Shown: piece after piece, positions 47,396 through 56,259 of the stretch | How the letters are laid out: every line of letters begins with the position of its first letter | Position numbering within the stretch: position 1 is the stretch's first letter | Source: Ramlibacter aurantiacus | Lineage (GTDB): Bacteria; Pseudomonadota; Gammaproteobacteria; Burkholderiales; Burkholderiaceae_C | Direction: 5' to 3' | DNA: 64,000 bases | Assembly (NCBI RefSeq): GCF_016722895.1 | Contig: NZ_JAEQNA010000005.1 | Span: 310,001 to 374,000 of the forward strand | Notes under the pieces: model-generated | Database searches by the model: none | Told to the model about the DNA's origin: nothing | The model's input: only the letters and a program-made list of their open reading frames with translations | Position numbers and translations under genes: made by a program

Positions 47396-48577
47396 TCAGG
47401 CGAGTTCGATGGCCATGGCGGTGGCCTCGCCGCCGCCGATGCACAAGGTCGCGATGCCGCGCCGGCCGCCGCGCGCCTGCAGGGCGTGGATCAGCGTGAC
47501 CAGGATGCGGGCACCCGACGCGCCGATCGGATGGCCGAGCGCGCAGGCGCCACCGTTCACGTTGACGATCTCGTGCGGCACGCCGAGTTCGGCCATGAGG
47601 GCCATGGGCACGACGGCGAAGGCTTCGTTGACCTCCCAGAGGTCGATGTCGGCCACCGCCAGGCCGGTGCGCGACAGCAGCTTCTGGGTGGCCCCCACAG
47701 GGGCGGTGGTGAACCACTCGGGCTCTTGTGCGTGGGTGGCGTGGCCGAGCACCCGGGCCAGCGGCCGCACCCCCAGCCGGGCGGCGGTGGACTCGCTCAT
47801 GAGCACCAGGGCGGCCGCGCCGTCATTGATGCTGGAACTGGAGGCGGCGGTGATGGTGCCGTCCTTCTTGAACGCCGGCCTGAGCGTGGCGATCTTGTCC
47901 AGCCTGACTTTGCCGGGGCCCTCATCGGTGGCGATCACCGTCTCACCCGCACGGGTCTTGACGGTGACCGGCGTGATCTCGCGGGCGAAGGCACCGGATT
48001 CGATCGCGGCCTGGGCGCGCCGCACGCTCGCAATCGCGAACGCATCCTGCGCCTCCCGCGTGAAGCGGTAGCGGGCGGCGCAGTCCTCGCCGAAGGTGCC
48101 CATGGCCCGGCCGGGCTCATAGGCGTCCTCCAGGCCGTCGAGCATCATGTGGTCGTACACGCGGTCGTGGCCCATGCGGTAGCCGCCCCGGCCACGCAGC
48201 AGCAGATAGGGCGCGTTCGTCATGCTTTCCATGCCGCCGGCAACCATGACCTCGTGCGAGCCGGCCAGAAGCATGTCGTGGGCCATCATGGCGGCCTTCA
48301 TGCCGGAGCCGCACATCTTGGACAGCGTGACGGCACCCGTGCTCTTGGGCAGCCCGCCCTTGAAGGCCGCCTGCCGCGCCGGCGCCTGGCCCTGGCCGGC
48401 CATCAGGCAGTTGCCGAACAGCACCTCGCCCACCATGTCGGCGGAGATGCCGGCGCGCCCGACCGCGGCGCGAATGGCGGCGCCGCCCAGGTCGTGCGCG
48501 GCCAGGCTGGAGAAGTCGCCCTGGAAGCCGCCCATGGGGGTGCGCGCGGCACTGGCGATGACGATGGTTTCAGGCAT
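47396..48577 (-). CDS. acetyl-CoA C-acyltransferase (thiolase)
   Basis: This 393-residue thiolase has the acyl-accepting Cys in SKMCGSGMKAAM, the GGMESMTN block, and the C-terminal GGACALGHPIGASGAR and CIGGGEATAM motifs containing the catalytic His and Cys. Acetoacetyl-CoA or a 3-ketoacyl-CoA is the substrate; with leucine breakdown producing acetoacetate, an acetoacetyl-CoA thiolase role is attractive but inferred. AAGGAG lies 7 bases before the ATG, 41 bases after aceK. Confidence 0.94.
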   Translation of the reverse strand: MPETIVIASAARTPMGGFQGDFSSLAAHDLGGAAIRAAVGRAGISADMVGEVLFGNCLMAGQGQAPARQAAFKGGLPKSTGAVTLSKMCGSGMKAAMMAHDMLLAGSHEVMVAGGMESMTNAPYLLLRGRGGYRMGHDRVYDHMMLDGLEDAYEPGRAMGTFGEDCAARYRFTREAQDAFAIASVRRAQAAIESGAFAREITPVTVKTRAGETVIATDEGPGKVRLDKIATLRPAFKKDGTITAASSSSINDGAAALVLMSESTAARLGVRPLARVLGHATHAQEPEWFTTAPVGATQKLLSRTGLAVADIDLWEVNEAFAVVPMALMAELGVPHEIVNVNGGACALGHPIGASGARILVTLIHALQARGGRRGIATLCIGGGEATAMAIELA

Positions 48578-48618
48578 GTGGGGCTCCTTGGAACGGGATC
48601 GGGAAACGGTGGGCCTGT

Positions 48619-50439
48619 TCAGGCCGCCAGCTCCGAGCTGGCCTGGTACACGAAACGCTTGTCGTGCTCGTAGGGAAAGACGTCGAAGACGTGCCCCGAC
48701 TGGATGCGCTCCTTGTGCATCTGCCAGAACGCGGGATCGAGCAGGTCGGCGTGGTGGCGCATGAACACCTCGCGCACCGTGGGATTGCCGAGCAGGAAGG
48801 GCGCGAAGGTTTCAGGGAACACGTCGCGTGGCCCGACGCGCCACCACACTTCGCCCGACAGTTCTTCTTCTTCGGTGCGCGCCTGCGGCACATGGCGAAA
48901 ATGGCAGTCGGTGAGGTACTCGATCTCGTCGTAGTCGTAGAACACCACCTTGCCGTGGCGCGTCACGCCGAAGTTCTTCCACAGCATGTCGCCGGGGAAG
49001 ATGTTGGCCGCCACCAGGTCCTTGATGGCGTTGCCATACTCGATGACGGCGCGCTCGACCTGCCCGAGCGCGCCCGCATCGAAGGCCTCCTGCAGGTAGA
49101 TATTGAGCGGGATCATCCGGCGCTCGATGTACAGGTGCTTGATGATGACCTCTTCGCGGCCGTCGCCGTCCCGATCGGAGATCTCGAGCTGGCTGGGCGC
49201 GTGCCGGCGGATCTCCTCGACCAGTTCGTCCTCGAAGCGATCGCGCGCGAAGGCGACTTCGCTGTACTCCAGCGTGTCGGCCATGCGGCCAACGCGGTCG
49301 TGCTGCTTCACCAGCAGGTACTTTCCCTGGACCTGTTCGCGCGTGGTCTCCTTCTGCGGCGGGAACTCGTCCCGGATCAGCTTGAAGACGTAGGGGAAGG
49401 ATGGCAGGTCGAAGACCAGCATGACCATGCCCCGGATACCTGGTGCGATGCGGAACTTGTCGCTGGAGTGGCGCAGGTGGTAGAGGAAGTCCCGGTAGAA
49501 CAAGGTCTTGCCCTGCTTGGCCAGTCCCAACGCGTTGTAGATCTCGGCGCGGGGCTTGCGGGGCATGAGGGATCGCAGGAACTGCACATAGGCCGAGGGC
49601 ACCTCCATGTCCACCATGAAGTAAGCCCGGGCGAACGAGAACAGCATCTGGAGTTCGTCCTCGCCGAAAAGGCAGGCGTCGATCACCAGCTGCCCGTCGT
49701 CGTCGTGCAGGATGGGCAGTGCGAACGGCAGTTCGGTGAAGCCGTTGATGATCTTGCCGACGGCGTAGGCGCCCTTGTTTCGATAGAACAGCGACGACAG
49801 CACCTGGATCTGGAAGTTGGCGCGCAGCCGCATGGGCGCCAGCCGGTGCGCCATGACCCGGCACACCTGGGCGGTGTCGCGAGGCAGGTCCTGGAAGGGG
49901 CGCTGCAGCCGGAAGTTGTCGATGACCCGCGTCAGGGTCTCGTGCAGCGACTCGCGGCTGGGGTAGTAAGCGCGGTACGTGGCACTGGCGGCGGGTTCGT
50001 CGTTCTCGATGTACTCGGTGCTGACCGCTGGGCGCACGAAGATGAATTCGTTATGGAAATAGGTACGATGAAGGATCTTGGTCGAGACCGAATTGAAGAA
50101 GGTCTCGGCCAGTTCCGGCTGGTGATGGTCGATCAGCAGCCCGATGTAGTGCAGCTTGGCTTCCTGCCACACCGCCATGGGTTGCTCGTGGGCGCGGAAC
50201 TCGGTCTCGAGCCGGGCGACCGCCTCGCGCACGCGCAGGTCATAGAACTCGATGCGCTCGCGCTGGGCACGCTGCTGTCCGTGCCAGTCGGCGGCTTCGT
50301 AGCGCTGCTTGGCCCTCGCCGACTCGAGGCGGAACAGGCGGTAGTGGCGGTCGAAGCCGTCGATCAGCGCCCGGGCGATCTCATAGGCCAGCGGCGATTC
50401 AAGGCGCTGCGGAAACCTGGCCACGACGCCCGCCCCCAC
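48619..50439 (-). CDS. aceK: isocitrate dehydrogenase kinase/phosphatase
   Basis: This 606-residue bifunctional AceK switches isocitrate dehydrogenase off and on and so diverts isocitrate into the glyoxylate shunt during growth on acetyl-CoA-yielding substrates. Visible features are the ATP-binding region around [14 protein letters not shown], the kinase core ([27 protein letters not shown] with catalytic Asp residues), and the AceK-specific regulatory N-terminal half. Start is GTG 50439, or GTG 50424, 3 bases after the carbonic anhydrase stop. aceK usually sits with aceBA; here it is in a leucine/fatty-acid gene run. Confidence 0.96.
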   Translation of the reverse strand: MGAGVVARFPQRLESPLAYEIARALIDGFDRHYRLFRLESARAKQRYEAADWHGQQRAQRERIEFYDLRVREAVARLETEFRAHEQPMAVWQEAKLHYIGLLIDHHQPELAETFFNSVSTKILHRTYFHNEFIFVRPAVSTEYIENDEPAASATYRAYYPSRESLHETLTRVIDNFRLQRPFQDLPRDTAQVCRVMAHRLAPMRLRANFQIQVLSSLFYRNKGAYAVGKIINGFTELPFALPILHDDDGQLVIDACLFGEDELQMLFSFARAYFMVDMEVPSAYVQFLRSLMPRKPRAEIYNALGLAKQGKTLFYRDFLYHLRHSSDKFRIAPGIRGMVMLVFDLPSFPYVFKLIRDEFPPQKETTREQVQGKYLLVKQHDRVGRMADTLEYSEVAFARDRFEDELVEEIRRHAPSQLEISDRDGDGREEVIIKHLYIERRMIPLNIYLQEAFDAGALGQVERAVIEYGNAIKDLVAANIFPGDMLWKNFGVTRHGKVVFYDYDEIEYLTDCHFRHVPQARTEEEELSGEVWWRVGPRDVFPETFAPFLLGNPTVREVFMRHHADLLDPAFWQMHKERIQSGHVFDVFPYEHDKRFVYQASSELAA

Positions 50440-50442
50440 TGA

Positions 50443-51102
50443 TCAGGCACGCCGGGCCGAGGCCACGGCGGCAATGGCATCCAGATACGCGGCCTCCAGA
50501 CCCTCGGCCCCGTCGACACTGACGCGCAGATCCTTCAGCAGCCCGTCGGACAAGCCGTAGACCCAGCCGTGCAGGGTGAGCGGCTGACGACGGCTCCAGG
50601 CATCCTGTACCACCGTGGTCTGGGCGACGTTGAGCACCTGCTCGATGACGTTGAGTTCGCACAGGGCGTCCGCCTGGTGTTCCGGTGGGAGGCCGTCGAG
50701 CAGCGAGCGGTGCAGGTTCTTCACGTCCTTGATGTGGCTTAGCCAGTTGTCAGCCAGGCCGACCCGGGTGTTGTGCAAGGCGGCCTGCACGCCGCCACAG
50801 CCGTAATGGCCGACGACCATCAGGTGCTGCACCTTGAGTTGGTCGATGGCGAACTGCACGGTGGACAGGCAGTTGAGGTCGGTGGGTACCACCACATTGG
50901 CGACATTGCGGTGCACGAACACCTCGCCCGGCTCCAGCCCGGTGATCTGGTTGGCCGGCACACGCGAGTCGCTGCAGCCGATCCACATGTAGCGCGGCTT
51001 TTGCTGCGCTTTCAAGCGGGTGAAGAAGCCGGGGCGCTCACGCTCCATCTCCGCGGCCCATTGGCGGTTGTGTTCGAAGAGTTCTTGAAGTTCAGTTGTC
51101 AT
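50443..51102 (-). CDS. can: beta-class carbonic anhydrase
   Basis: This 219-residue beta-carbonic anhydrase has its zinc ligands Cys43 and Asp45 (CSDSRVP), His99 and Cys102 (HYGCGG). It supplies bicarbonate; next to the leucine pathway this makes sense because methylcrotonyl-CoA carboxylase consumes bicarbonate. It starts 16 bases after the liuA stop, so it should be expressed with it. Confidence 0.95.
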   Translation of the reverse strand: MTTELQELFEHNRQWAAEMERERPGFFTRLKAQQKPRYMWIGCSDSRVPANQITGLEPGEVFVHRNVANVVVPTDLNCLSTVQFAIDQLKVQHLMVVGHYGCGGVQAALHNTRVGLADNWLSHIKDVKNLHRSLLDGLPPEHQADALCELNVIEQVLNVAQTTVVQDAWSRRQPLTLHGWVYGLSDGLLKDLRVSVDGAEGLEAAYLDAIAAVASARRA

Positions 51103-51118
51103 GGGTGAATTCCAGCGA

Positions 51119-52297
51119 TCAGGCCGTTTCGGCGAACAACTCTCGCCCGATCAGCATGCGCCGCACCTCGCTGGTGCCGGCGCCGATTTCGTACAGCTTG
51201 GCGTCGCGCCAGAGACGCCCCAGGGGATAGTCGTTGATGTAGCCGTTGCCCCCGAAAATCTGCACGCCCTCGCCAGCCATCCAGGTGGCCTTTTCGGCGC
51301 ACCACAGGATGACCGAGGCGCAGTCCTTGCGAACCTGCCGCACATGCTCGGCGCCCAACAGGTCGAGGTTCTTGCCGACGGTGTAGCAGAACGAGCGCGC
51401 CGCCTGCAGCACGGTGTACATGTCGGCGACCTTGCCCTGCATGAGCTGGAACTCGCCGATGCTCTGGCCGAACTGCTTGCGCTCGTGGATGTAGGGAATG
51501 ACCTGGTCCATCACCGACTGCATGATGCCGATGGGCCCGGCGGCCAGCACCGCGCGTTCGTAGTCCAGGCCGGACATCAGCACCTTGGCTCCGGCGTTCA
51601 CGCCACCCAGCACGTTCTCGGGCGGCACCTCGACGTTCTGGAACACCAACTCGCCGGTGTGGCTACCGCGCATGCCGAGCTTGTCGAGCTTCTGGGCGAC
51701 CGAAAAGCCGGGCATGCCCTTCTCGATGAGGAAAGCCGTGATGCCGCGCGCGCCGAGTTCCGGCTCGGTCTTGCCATAGACGACCAGCGTGTCGGCGTCG
51801 GGCCCATTGGTGATCCACATCTTGGAGCCATTGAGGAGGTAGGCGCCCGCCTTGAACTCGGCGCGCAGCCTCATGGAGATGACGTCCGAGCCGGCCCCGG
51901 GCTCACTCATCGCCAGCGCGCCCACGTGCTCACCCGAGATCAGCTTCGGCAGGTACTTGCGCTTCTGCGCCTCGGTGCCGTTGCGGTTGATCTGGTTGAC
52001 GCAGAGGTTGGAATGGGCGCCGTAGGACAGGCCCACCGATGCGGAGGCGCGGGAGATCTCTTCCATGGCGATCATGTGCGCCAGGTAGCCCATGCCGGCG
52101 CCACCGTACGTCTCGGGCGCCGTGACGCCGAGCACGCCAAGCTCGCCCATCTTTAGCCAGAGATCCATGGGGAAACGATCGCTGCGATCGATCTCGGCGG
52201 CGCGCGGAGCGATTTCAGCCTGGGCAAAGGCGTGCACCGCGTCGCGCAGCGCCTCGACGTCGGAGCCGAGCTGGTGGTTCAGGCCGGGCAGGTTCAT
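51119..52297 (-). CDS. liuA: isovaleryl-CoA dehydrogenase
   Basis: This 392-residue acyl-CoA dehydrogenase catalyses the first committed step of leucine breakdown, isovaleryl-CoA to 3-methylcrotonyl-CoA. Signatures are [46 protein letters not shown] and [35 protein letters not shown], all characteristic of IVD, with the catalytic Glu in the isovaleryl-type position earlier in the chain ([12 protein letters not shown]). It is preceded by a LiuR-type operator and by liuR itself. Carbonic anhydrase and aceK follow on the same strand. Confidence 0.96.
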   Translation of the reverse strand: MNLPGLNHQLGSDVEALRDAVHAFAQAEIAPRAAEIDRSDRFPMDLWLKMGELGVLGVTAPETYGGAGMGYLAHMIAMEEISRASASVGLSYGAHSNLCVNQINRNGTEAQKRKYLPKLISGEHVGALAMSEPGAGSDVISMRLRAEFKAGAYLLNGSKMWITNGPDADTLVVYGKTEPELGARGITAFLIEKGMPGFSVAQKLDKLGMRGSHTGELVFQNVEVPPENVLGGVNAGAKVLMSGLDYERAVLAAGPIGIMQSVMDQVIPYIHERKQFGQSIGEFQLMQGKVADMYTVLQAARSFCYTVGKNLDLLGAEHVRQVRKDCASVILWCAEKATWMAGEGVQIFGGNGYINDYPLGRLWRDAKLYEIGAGTSEVRRMLIGRELFAETA

Positions 52298-52354
52298 GCG
52301 AGCTTCTCCCTGAAATGTGGACAGCCGTGACCGGATCTGGTTCGGGCCGTCTCT

Positions 52355-52376
52355 TTGACGTTGACGTAAACGTCAA
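52355..52376 (-). promoter_or_regulatory. LiuR-type operator upstream of liuA
   Basis: A 7-2-7 palindrome TTGACGT-AA-ACGTCAA (52361-52376) with an extra TTGACG half-site (52355-52360) lies between liuR and liuA, overlapping the liuR stop codon, 58-79 bases before the liuA start. Its reverse complement matches the element at 52855-52876 at 21 of 22 positions. TGACGT/ACGTCA arms are the type known for LiuR sites in proteobacteria. Confidence 0.8.
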
Positions 52377-52795
52377 TTATGACCATTGACTTTGCGCGAC
52401 GGCTTTTCCAGCCGTGCCAGCAGCGCACGTGTTTCCTTTTCGTGCGCCTTGACCTCGTCGAGGTTGGCCTGCAGTTCGGCCAGCTGCTCTTCGAGTTGCG
52501 AGCGGTGCGTGGCCAGGATGTTGAGGAATTTCTTCAGCTGCGGTCCCGTATCGCGCGGGCTGTCGTACATGTCGATCAGCTCGCGCGCCTCGGACAGCGA
52601 CAGGCCGAGGCGCTTGGCGCGCAGCGTGAGCTTGAGTCGGGTGCGGTCGCGCGGACCGTAGATGCGGTTGCGGCCGCCGGGGCCGCTGCGCTGGGGTTGC
52701 AGCAGGCCCATGTCCTCATAGAAGCGGATGGCTCGCGTGGTCAGGTCGAACTCGCGGGCGAGATCGCTGATGGTGTAGGTGACGGGGGTGGCCAT
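52373..52795 (-). CDS. liuR: MerR-family regulator of leucine/isovalerate catabolism
   Basis: This 140-residue MerR-type protein has a winged helix-turn-helix (YTISDLAREFDLTTRAIRFYEDMGLL, residues 6-31) and a C-terminal coiled coil (LATHRSQLEEQLAELQANLDEVKAHEKETRALLARL). It is upstream of liuA on the same strand, with LiuR-type sites on both sides, so it probably senses a leucine-pathway CoA intermediate and regulates itself, liuA and the divergent gene. The start MATPVTYTIS at 52795 is preferred over upstream in-frame codons, which lack family similarity. Confidence 0.92.
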   Translation of the reverse strand: MATPVTYTISDLAREFDLTTRAIRFYEDMGLLQPQRSGPGGRNRIYGPRDRTRLKLTLRAKRLGLSLSEARELIDMYDSPRDTGPQLKKFLNILATHRSQLEEQLAELQANLDEVKAHEKETRALLARLEKPSRKVNGHN

Positions 52796-52854
52796 GAAGG
52801 GGATCGGGACAGGCCCGGCGGAGTTGACGGCGCCTAGAATGAAGCGCATTACAG

Positions 52855-52876
52855 CTGACGTTTACGTCAACGTCAA
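52855..52876 (+). promoter_or_regulatory. second LiuR-type operator, between liuR and the MBL-fold gene
   Basis: TGACGT-TT-ACGTCA (52856-52869) plus an ACGTCAA half-site (to 52876) repeats the liuA operator at 21 of 22 positions but faces the opposite way. It lies 60 bases upstream of liuR and 63 bases upstream of the metallo-beta-lactamase-fold gene, placing both under probable LiuR control. Confidence 0.78.
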
Positions 52877-52938
52877 TCGCGCCACGGCCGGCTTCCCGCA
52901 CGATTTCCAGCCTGTCATCCAAGTCCCACGCCCCTTGC

Positions 52939-53994
52939 ATGAACCCCCTCGAACAACAGCTGTCCTATCCCTTCGGCGACCAGCTGCCGCAGCCCGGCCG
53001 CAGCCTGGAGATCGCCACCGGCGTACGCTGGGTGCGCATGAGCCTACCCTTCGCGCTGGACCACATCAACCTCTGGCTGCTGCGCGACGAACTCGATGGC
53101 CGTGAAGGCTGGAGCGTGGTCGACTGCTGCATCGCGCGGGACGAGGCCAAGGCACAGTGGGAGCAGGTGTTCGCCACGGAGCTGGAGGGCCTGCCCATCC
53201 TGCGAGTGATCGTGACCCACATGCATCCCGACCACGTCGGACTGGCTGCCTGGTTGTGCGAGCGCTGGCAATGCCGACTCTGGATCAGCGCGACCGACTA
53301 CTACGCGGCCCGCGTGGGCTCGGCCAGCACCACCGGCTTCGGCGGCCAGGGGGCGGCCAGCTTTTTTGCCGCGCATGGCCTTAGCGACCCGGACGCGGTG
53401 GACAAGGTGCGGGCACGCGCGGGCTACTACAGCAGCATGGTGCCGGCCGTGCCATCCGGTTTCGAGCGGCTGCGCGACGGGCTGCGCCTGCGTATCGGCG
53501 GGCGCGACTGGCGCTGCCTGAGCGGGTATGGACACGCGCCGGAACACATCTCGCTGCATTGCGAGGAGCTGGGCCTGCTGATCTCCGGCGACATGATGCT
53601 GCCGCGCATTTCGACCAACATCAGCGTGCACGAGGTGGAGCCGGAGTCGAATCCGCTGCCGGCGTTCCTCGATTCGATTGCGCGCCTGCGCGAGCTGCCC
53701 GCCGACACGCTGGTGTTGCCCTCGCATGGCAAGCCGTTCATGGGCCTGCACCAGCGCATCGCGCAGCTGGAGCAGCACCACCGCGAGCGCCTGGACGAGG
53801 TGCTGAAGGCCTGCCAGGAGCGGCCCGGCAGCGCCGCCGACATGGTGCCGGTGCTGTTCAAGCGCTCGCTCGACCTGCACCAGACCACCTTCGCCATGGG
53901 CGAAGCCGTGGCGCACCTGCATGCGCTGTGGTTCGCGGGCCGACTGCTGCGGGAACGCGATGAGGCCGGTGTCTGGCGGTTTCGCGCCGCCTGA
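52939..53994 (+). CDS. metallo-beta-lactamase-fold hydrolase
   Basis: This 351-residue MBL-fold protein has the zinc motif THMHPDH (HxHxDH, about residues 93-99), a further His in YGHAPEHISLHC, Asp in LLISGDMMLP and His in LPSHGKPF. It has an additional C-terminal winged-helix-like domain, as in LACTB2-type proteins. Thioesterase-like or lactonase-like roles are common in the group. Its LiuR-type upstream site ties it to leucine or acyl-CoA metabolism, so an acyl-CoA thioesterase role is a reasonable guess and no more. Confidence 0.88.
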   Translation: MNPLEQQLSYPFGDQLPQPGRSLEIATGVRWVRMSLPFALDHINLWLLRDELDGREGWSVVDCCIARDEAKAQWEQVFATELEGLPILRVIVTHMHPDHVGLAAWLCERWQCRLWISATDYYAARVGSASTTGFGGQGAASFFAAHGLSDPDAVDKVRARAGYYSSMVPAVPSGFERLRDGLRLRIGGRDWRCLSGYGHAPEHISLHCEELGLLISGDMMLPRISTNISVHEVEPESNPLPAFLDSIARLRELPADTLVLPSHGKPFMGLHQRIAQLEQHHRERLDEVLKACQERPGSAADMVPVLFKRSLDLHQTTFAMGEAVAHLHALWFAGRLLRERDEAGVWRFRAA

Positions 53995-54006
53995 CCGAAT
54001 CGACGT

Positions 54007-54915
54007 CTACCAGGGCGGCAGCGGATCGGCTCGCAACTGCGAGCGCAGGTGCGCGTAGTCGGGCACCACGCTGCCCACGGTTTCCCAGAAGCGCGGGCTG
54101 TGGTCCATCACTCGAAGATGGCTGAGCTCGTGCGCCACCACGTAATCGATGATCGGCAGTCGAAAGTGGATGAGGCGCCAGTTAAGGCGGATGGAGCCGT
54201 TGCTGTGCGCCGAGCCCCACCGCGTGCTGGCGCTGCTCAGCGTGAGCTTGCTCCACCGCACGCCGAGCAAGGGCGCGAAGTGGGCCAGCCGCTCGTTGAA
54301 CACACGCGTGGCCTGGCGCATCAACCAGGCCTGGACGGCATCACGGATCTGCCCCGGCTCGGCCTGTTGCGGCAGCGCAAGGTGCAGCTGCAGGTCGGGC
54401 GGGCCGGCGGTGGCCCCTGCGGCAGGACGCAGCAGGCCGCCGGGAGCGAGGCTGCTGGCACGGGCATCCAGCACGATGCGGACCGGCTCGCCCAGGAAGG
54501 GAAGACTCGCGCCGTCACGCCATTCGATGCGCCCCGCCTCGCGCCGCTGGTCGCGATCGCGCATCTCGACCAGCTTGCGCACGATCCAGCCGGCCTTCTT
54601 CTGCAAAGCGGCTTCGATCTCGTACAGCGGCACCCACCGCGGGGCACTCACCGTCAGGCCTTCCGGGCCGACCAAGAAACCGATGTGGCGCCGCCGCGCG
54701 CGCCGCAACTCGTAGGCAACGCGGACCTCTCCCAGGACGGTGTGCCGATCGGCTTTGGGGTGGCGGAAGACAGCGGGCTGCAGAACGCTGGCGATGGGCA
54801 GGGCAGGGGCGGCCGCCGGGACCGGCGGCGCCGGTCGCGGCGGCTTGTCGATGCGCTCAGCGGGTGGCGGATCGTCCTCGAAGAGGTCGAGGGCCAGCTG
54901 TACGAGTCCCTTCAC
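54007..54915 (-). CDS. YgjP-like metallopeptidase-domain protein (DUF45)
   Basis: This 302-residue protein has a C-terminal zinc metallopeptidase-like domain: STRWGSAHSNGSIRLNWRLI, then VVAHELSHLRVMDHSPRFW, where HELSH is the HExxH motif and the third ligand is in DHSPRFW. The N-terminal 60 residues are Pro/Ala-rich. YgjP-type proteins are small predicted hydrolases without a settled role. Its start overlaps the plsC stop by 4 bases, so it is translationally coupled to it. Confidence 0.9.
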   Translation of the reverse strand: MKGLVQLALDLFEDDPPPAERIDKPPRPAPPVPAAAPALPIASVLQPAVFRHPKADRHTVLGEVRVAYELRRARRRHIGFLVGPEGLTVSAPRWVPLYEIEAALQKKAGWIVRKLVEMRDRDQRREAGRIEWRDGASLPFLGEPVRIVLDARASSLAPGGLLRPAAGATAGPPDLQLHLALPQQAEPGQIRDAVQAWLMRQATRVFNERLAHFAPLLGVRWSKLTLSSASTRWGSAHSNGSIRLNWRLIHFRLPIIDYVVAHELSHLRVMDHSPRFWETVGSVVPDYAHLRSQLRADPLPPW

Positions 54916-55685
54916 GCGTCCCTCGGCTGAAGGCCCGAGCCGTCTGCCGCGCCGTAGGCTTGCGGGTCGAGCCGCCGCATCTCGGACTCGATCCAGCCCT
55001 GGACTTCCCGCATCAGTTCATCGGGCTGCCGACCGACGCTGGGGATGGCCGGGCCGATGGAGACATCGACGACGCCGGCGCGCTTGACGAAGGCCCTGCG
55101 CGGCCAGCAGCGTGCCGACGTGACCGCGATAGGAATGACCGGTGCGCCGGTTTCAATGGCCAGTCTCGTGCCGCCGGACTTGTAGGCGCCAGCTTCGCCC
55201 CGCGCCACACGTGTGCCCTCCGGGAACATGATGATCCAGGTGCCCTGCTCCAGCAGGCGACGGCCCTGGGCCACGACCTTGACGAATGCCTGCGCCCGCT
55301 GGCTGCGGTCGATATGGATCATGTCCAGCCGTGACATCGCCCAGCCGAAGAACGGAATCTGCAGCAGTTCCTTCTTGAACACGTAGGCCAGGGGATGCGG
55401 CATGAGCGTGGGCATGAGGAAGGTCTCGAAGGTGGACTGGTGCTTGACCAGCAGCACCGCGGGGCTGGTCTGTCCGACGGGCAGGTTGTCCATCCCGCTC
55501 ACGCGCACCTGGATGCCGCAGATCACGCGGGCGCCCTGCACGGCCAGCCGCAGCCAACTCGCGGCAATCCAGTACAAGGGCTCGCCGCGCTGCCACAGCG
55601 ACGCAACCAGCACGGCAATGCCATACGGGATGACGGTGACCAACATCCACAAGGCGTGCAAGGACGAACGCACGAAATCGAACAT
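54912..55685 (-). CDS. plsC: 1-acyl-sn-glycerol-3-phosphate acyltransferase
   Basis: This 257-residue membrane-bound enzyme makes phosphatidic acid. An N-terminal hydrophobic helix (LWMLVTVIPYGIAVLVASL) precedes the catalytic motif KHQSTFET, a HX4E variant of the usual HX4D, and the substrate motif FPEGTRVARGE. ATG 55685 is preferred to TTG 55700. It follows gmhB by 11 bases in an envelope-biogenesis run. Confidence 0.92.
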   Translation of the reverse strand: MFDFVRSSLHALWMLVTVIPYGIAVLVASLWQRGEPLYWIAASWLRLAVQGARVICGIQVRVSGMDNLPVGQTSPAVLLVKHQSTFETFLMPTLMPHPLAYVFKKELLQIPFFGWAMSRLDMIHIDRSQRAQAFVKVVAQGRRLLEQGTWIIMFPEGTRVARGEAGAYKSGGTRLAIETGAPVIPIAVTSARCWPRRAFVKRAGVVDVSIGPAIPSVGRQPDELMREVQGWIESEMRRLDPQAYGAADGSGLQPRDA

Positions 55686-55696
55686 GGAGGCTTTCC

Positions 55697-56257
55697 TCAA
55701 CGGGCGTCGGGCTGGTGGGCGATCAGGTGCTCGACGAAGGCGGACAGGTCCTCGTGCACGCGGGTGCCCGAGGGGAAATCGCCACCCAGCGGCTGCCCCC
55801 GCCAGCGGGCGCCCTTTCCGGTCAGCACCAGGTGCGGTTCGCAGCCGAGCACTGCGCCGGCCTGCAGGTCGCGCGGCGCGTCGCCGACCACCGGCACGCC
55901 CTTGAGCTCGACACCAAAGCGTTCGGCGATCTGCTCGAACAAGCCAGGAGACGGCTTGCGGCAGCGGCAGTTGTCGTCGGGCGTGTGCGGACAGAAGAAG
56001 ACCGCATCAATGCGGCCGCCAACGGCCGACAGCATGCGGTTCATCTTCGCGTGCATGGCGTTGAGGGCGCCCAGGTCGAACAGGCCACGGCCCAGCCCCG
56101 ACTGGTTCGACGCCACGGCCACATGCCAGCCCGCGTGGTTGAGCCGCGCGATGGCTTCGAGCGCGCCCGGCAGCGGCTCCCACTCCTCGGGCGATTTGAT
56201 GAACTCGTCGCTGTCTGCGTTGATGGTGCCGTCGCGATCCAGGATGACCAGCTTCAT
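55697..56257 (-). CDS. gmhB: D-glycero-beta-D-manno-heptose-1,7-bisphosphate 7-phosphatase
   Basis: This 186-residue HAD phosphatase of LPS heptose synthesis has motif I LDRDGTIN (residues 6-13), the zinc-binding loop CPHTPDDNCRCRKPSPGL with three Cys and a His, and motif IV VGDAPRDL. It starts 2 bases after the glyS stop and lies next to plsC, linking it with outer-membrane lipid synthesis. Confidence 0.94.
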   Translation of the reverse strand: MKLVILDRDGTINADSDEFIKSPEEWEPLPGALEAIARLNHAGWHVAVASNQSGLGRGLFDLGALNAMHAKMNRMLSAVGGRIDAVFFCPHTPDDNCRCRKPSPGLFEQIAERFGVELKGVPVVGDAPRDLQAGAVLGCEPHLVLTGKGARWRGQPLGGDFPSGTRVHEDLSAFVEHLIAHQPDAR

Positions 56258-56259
56258 GC

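Noticed and set aside
52298-52376. A MerR-type promoter with long spacer for liuA
   Set aside because: TTGACG in the operator could be a -35, but I found no convincing -10 at 17-20 bases, so only the operator is annotated.
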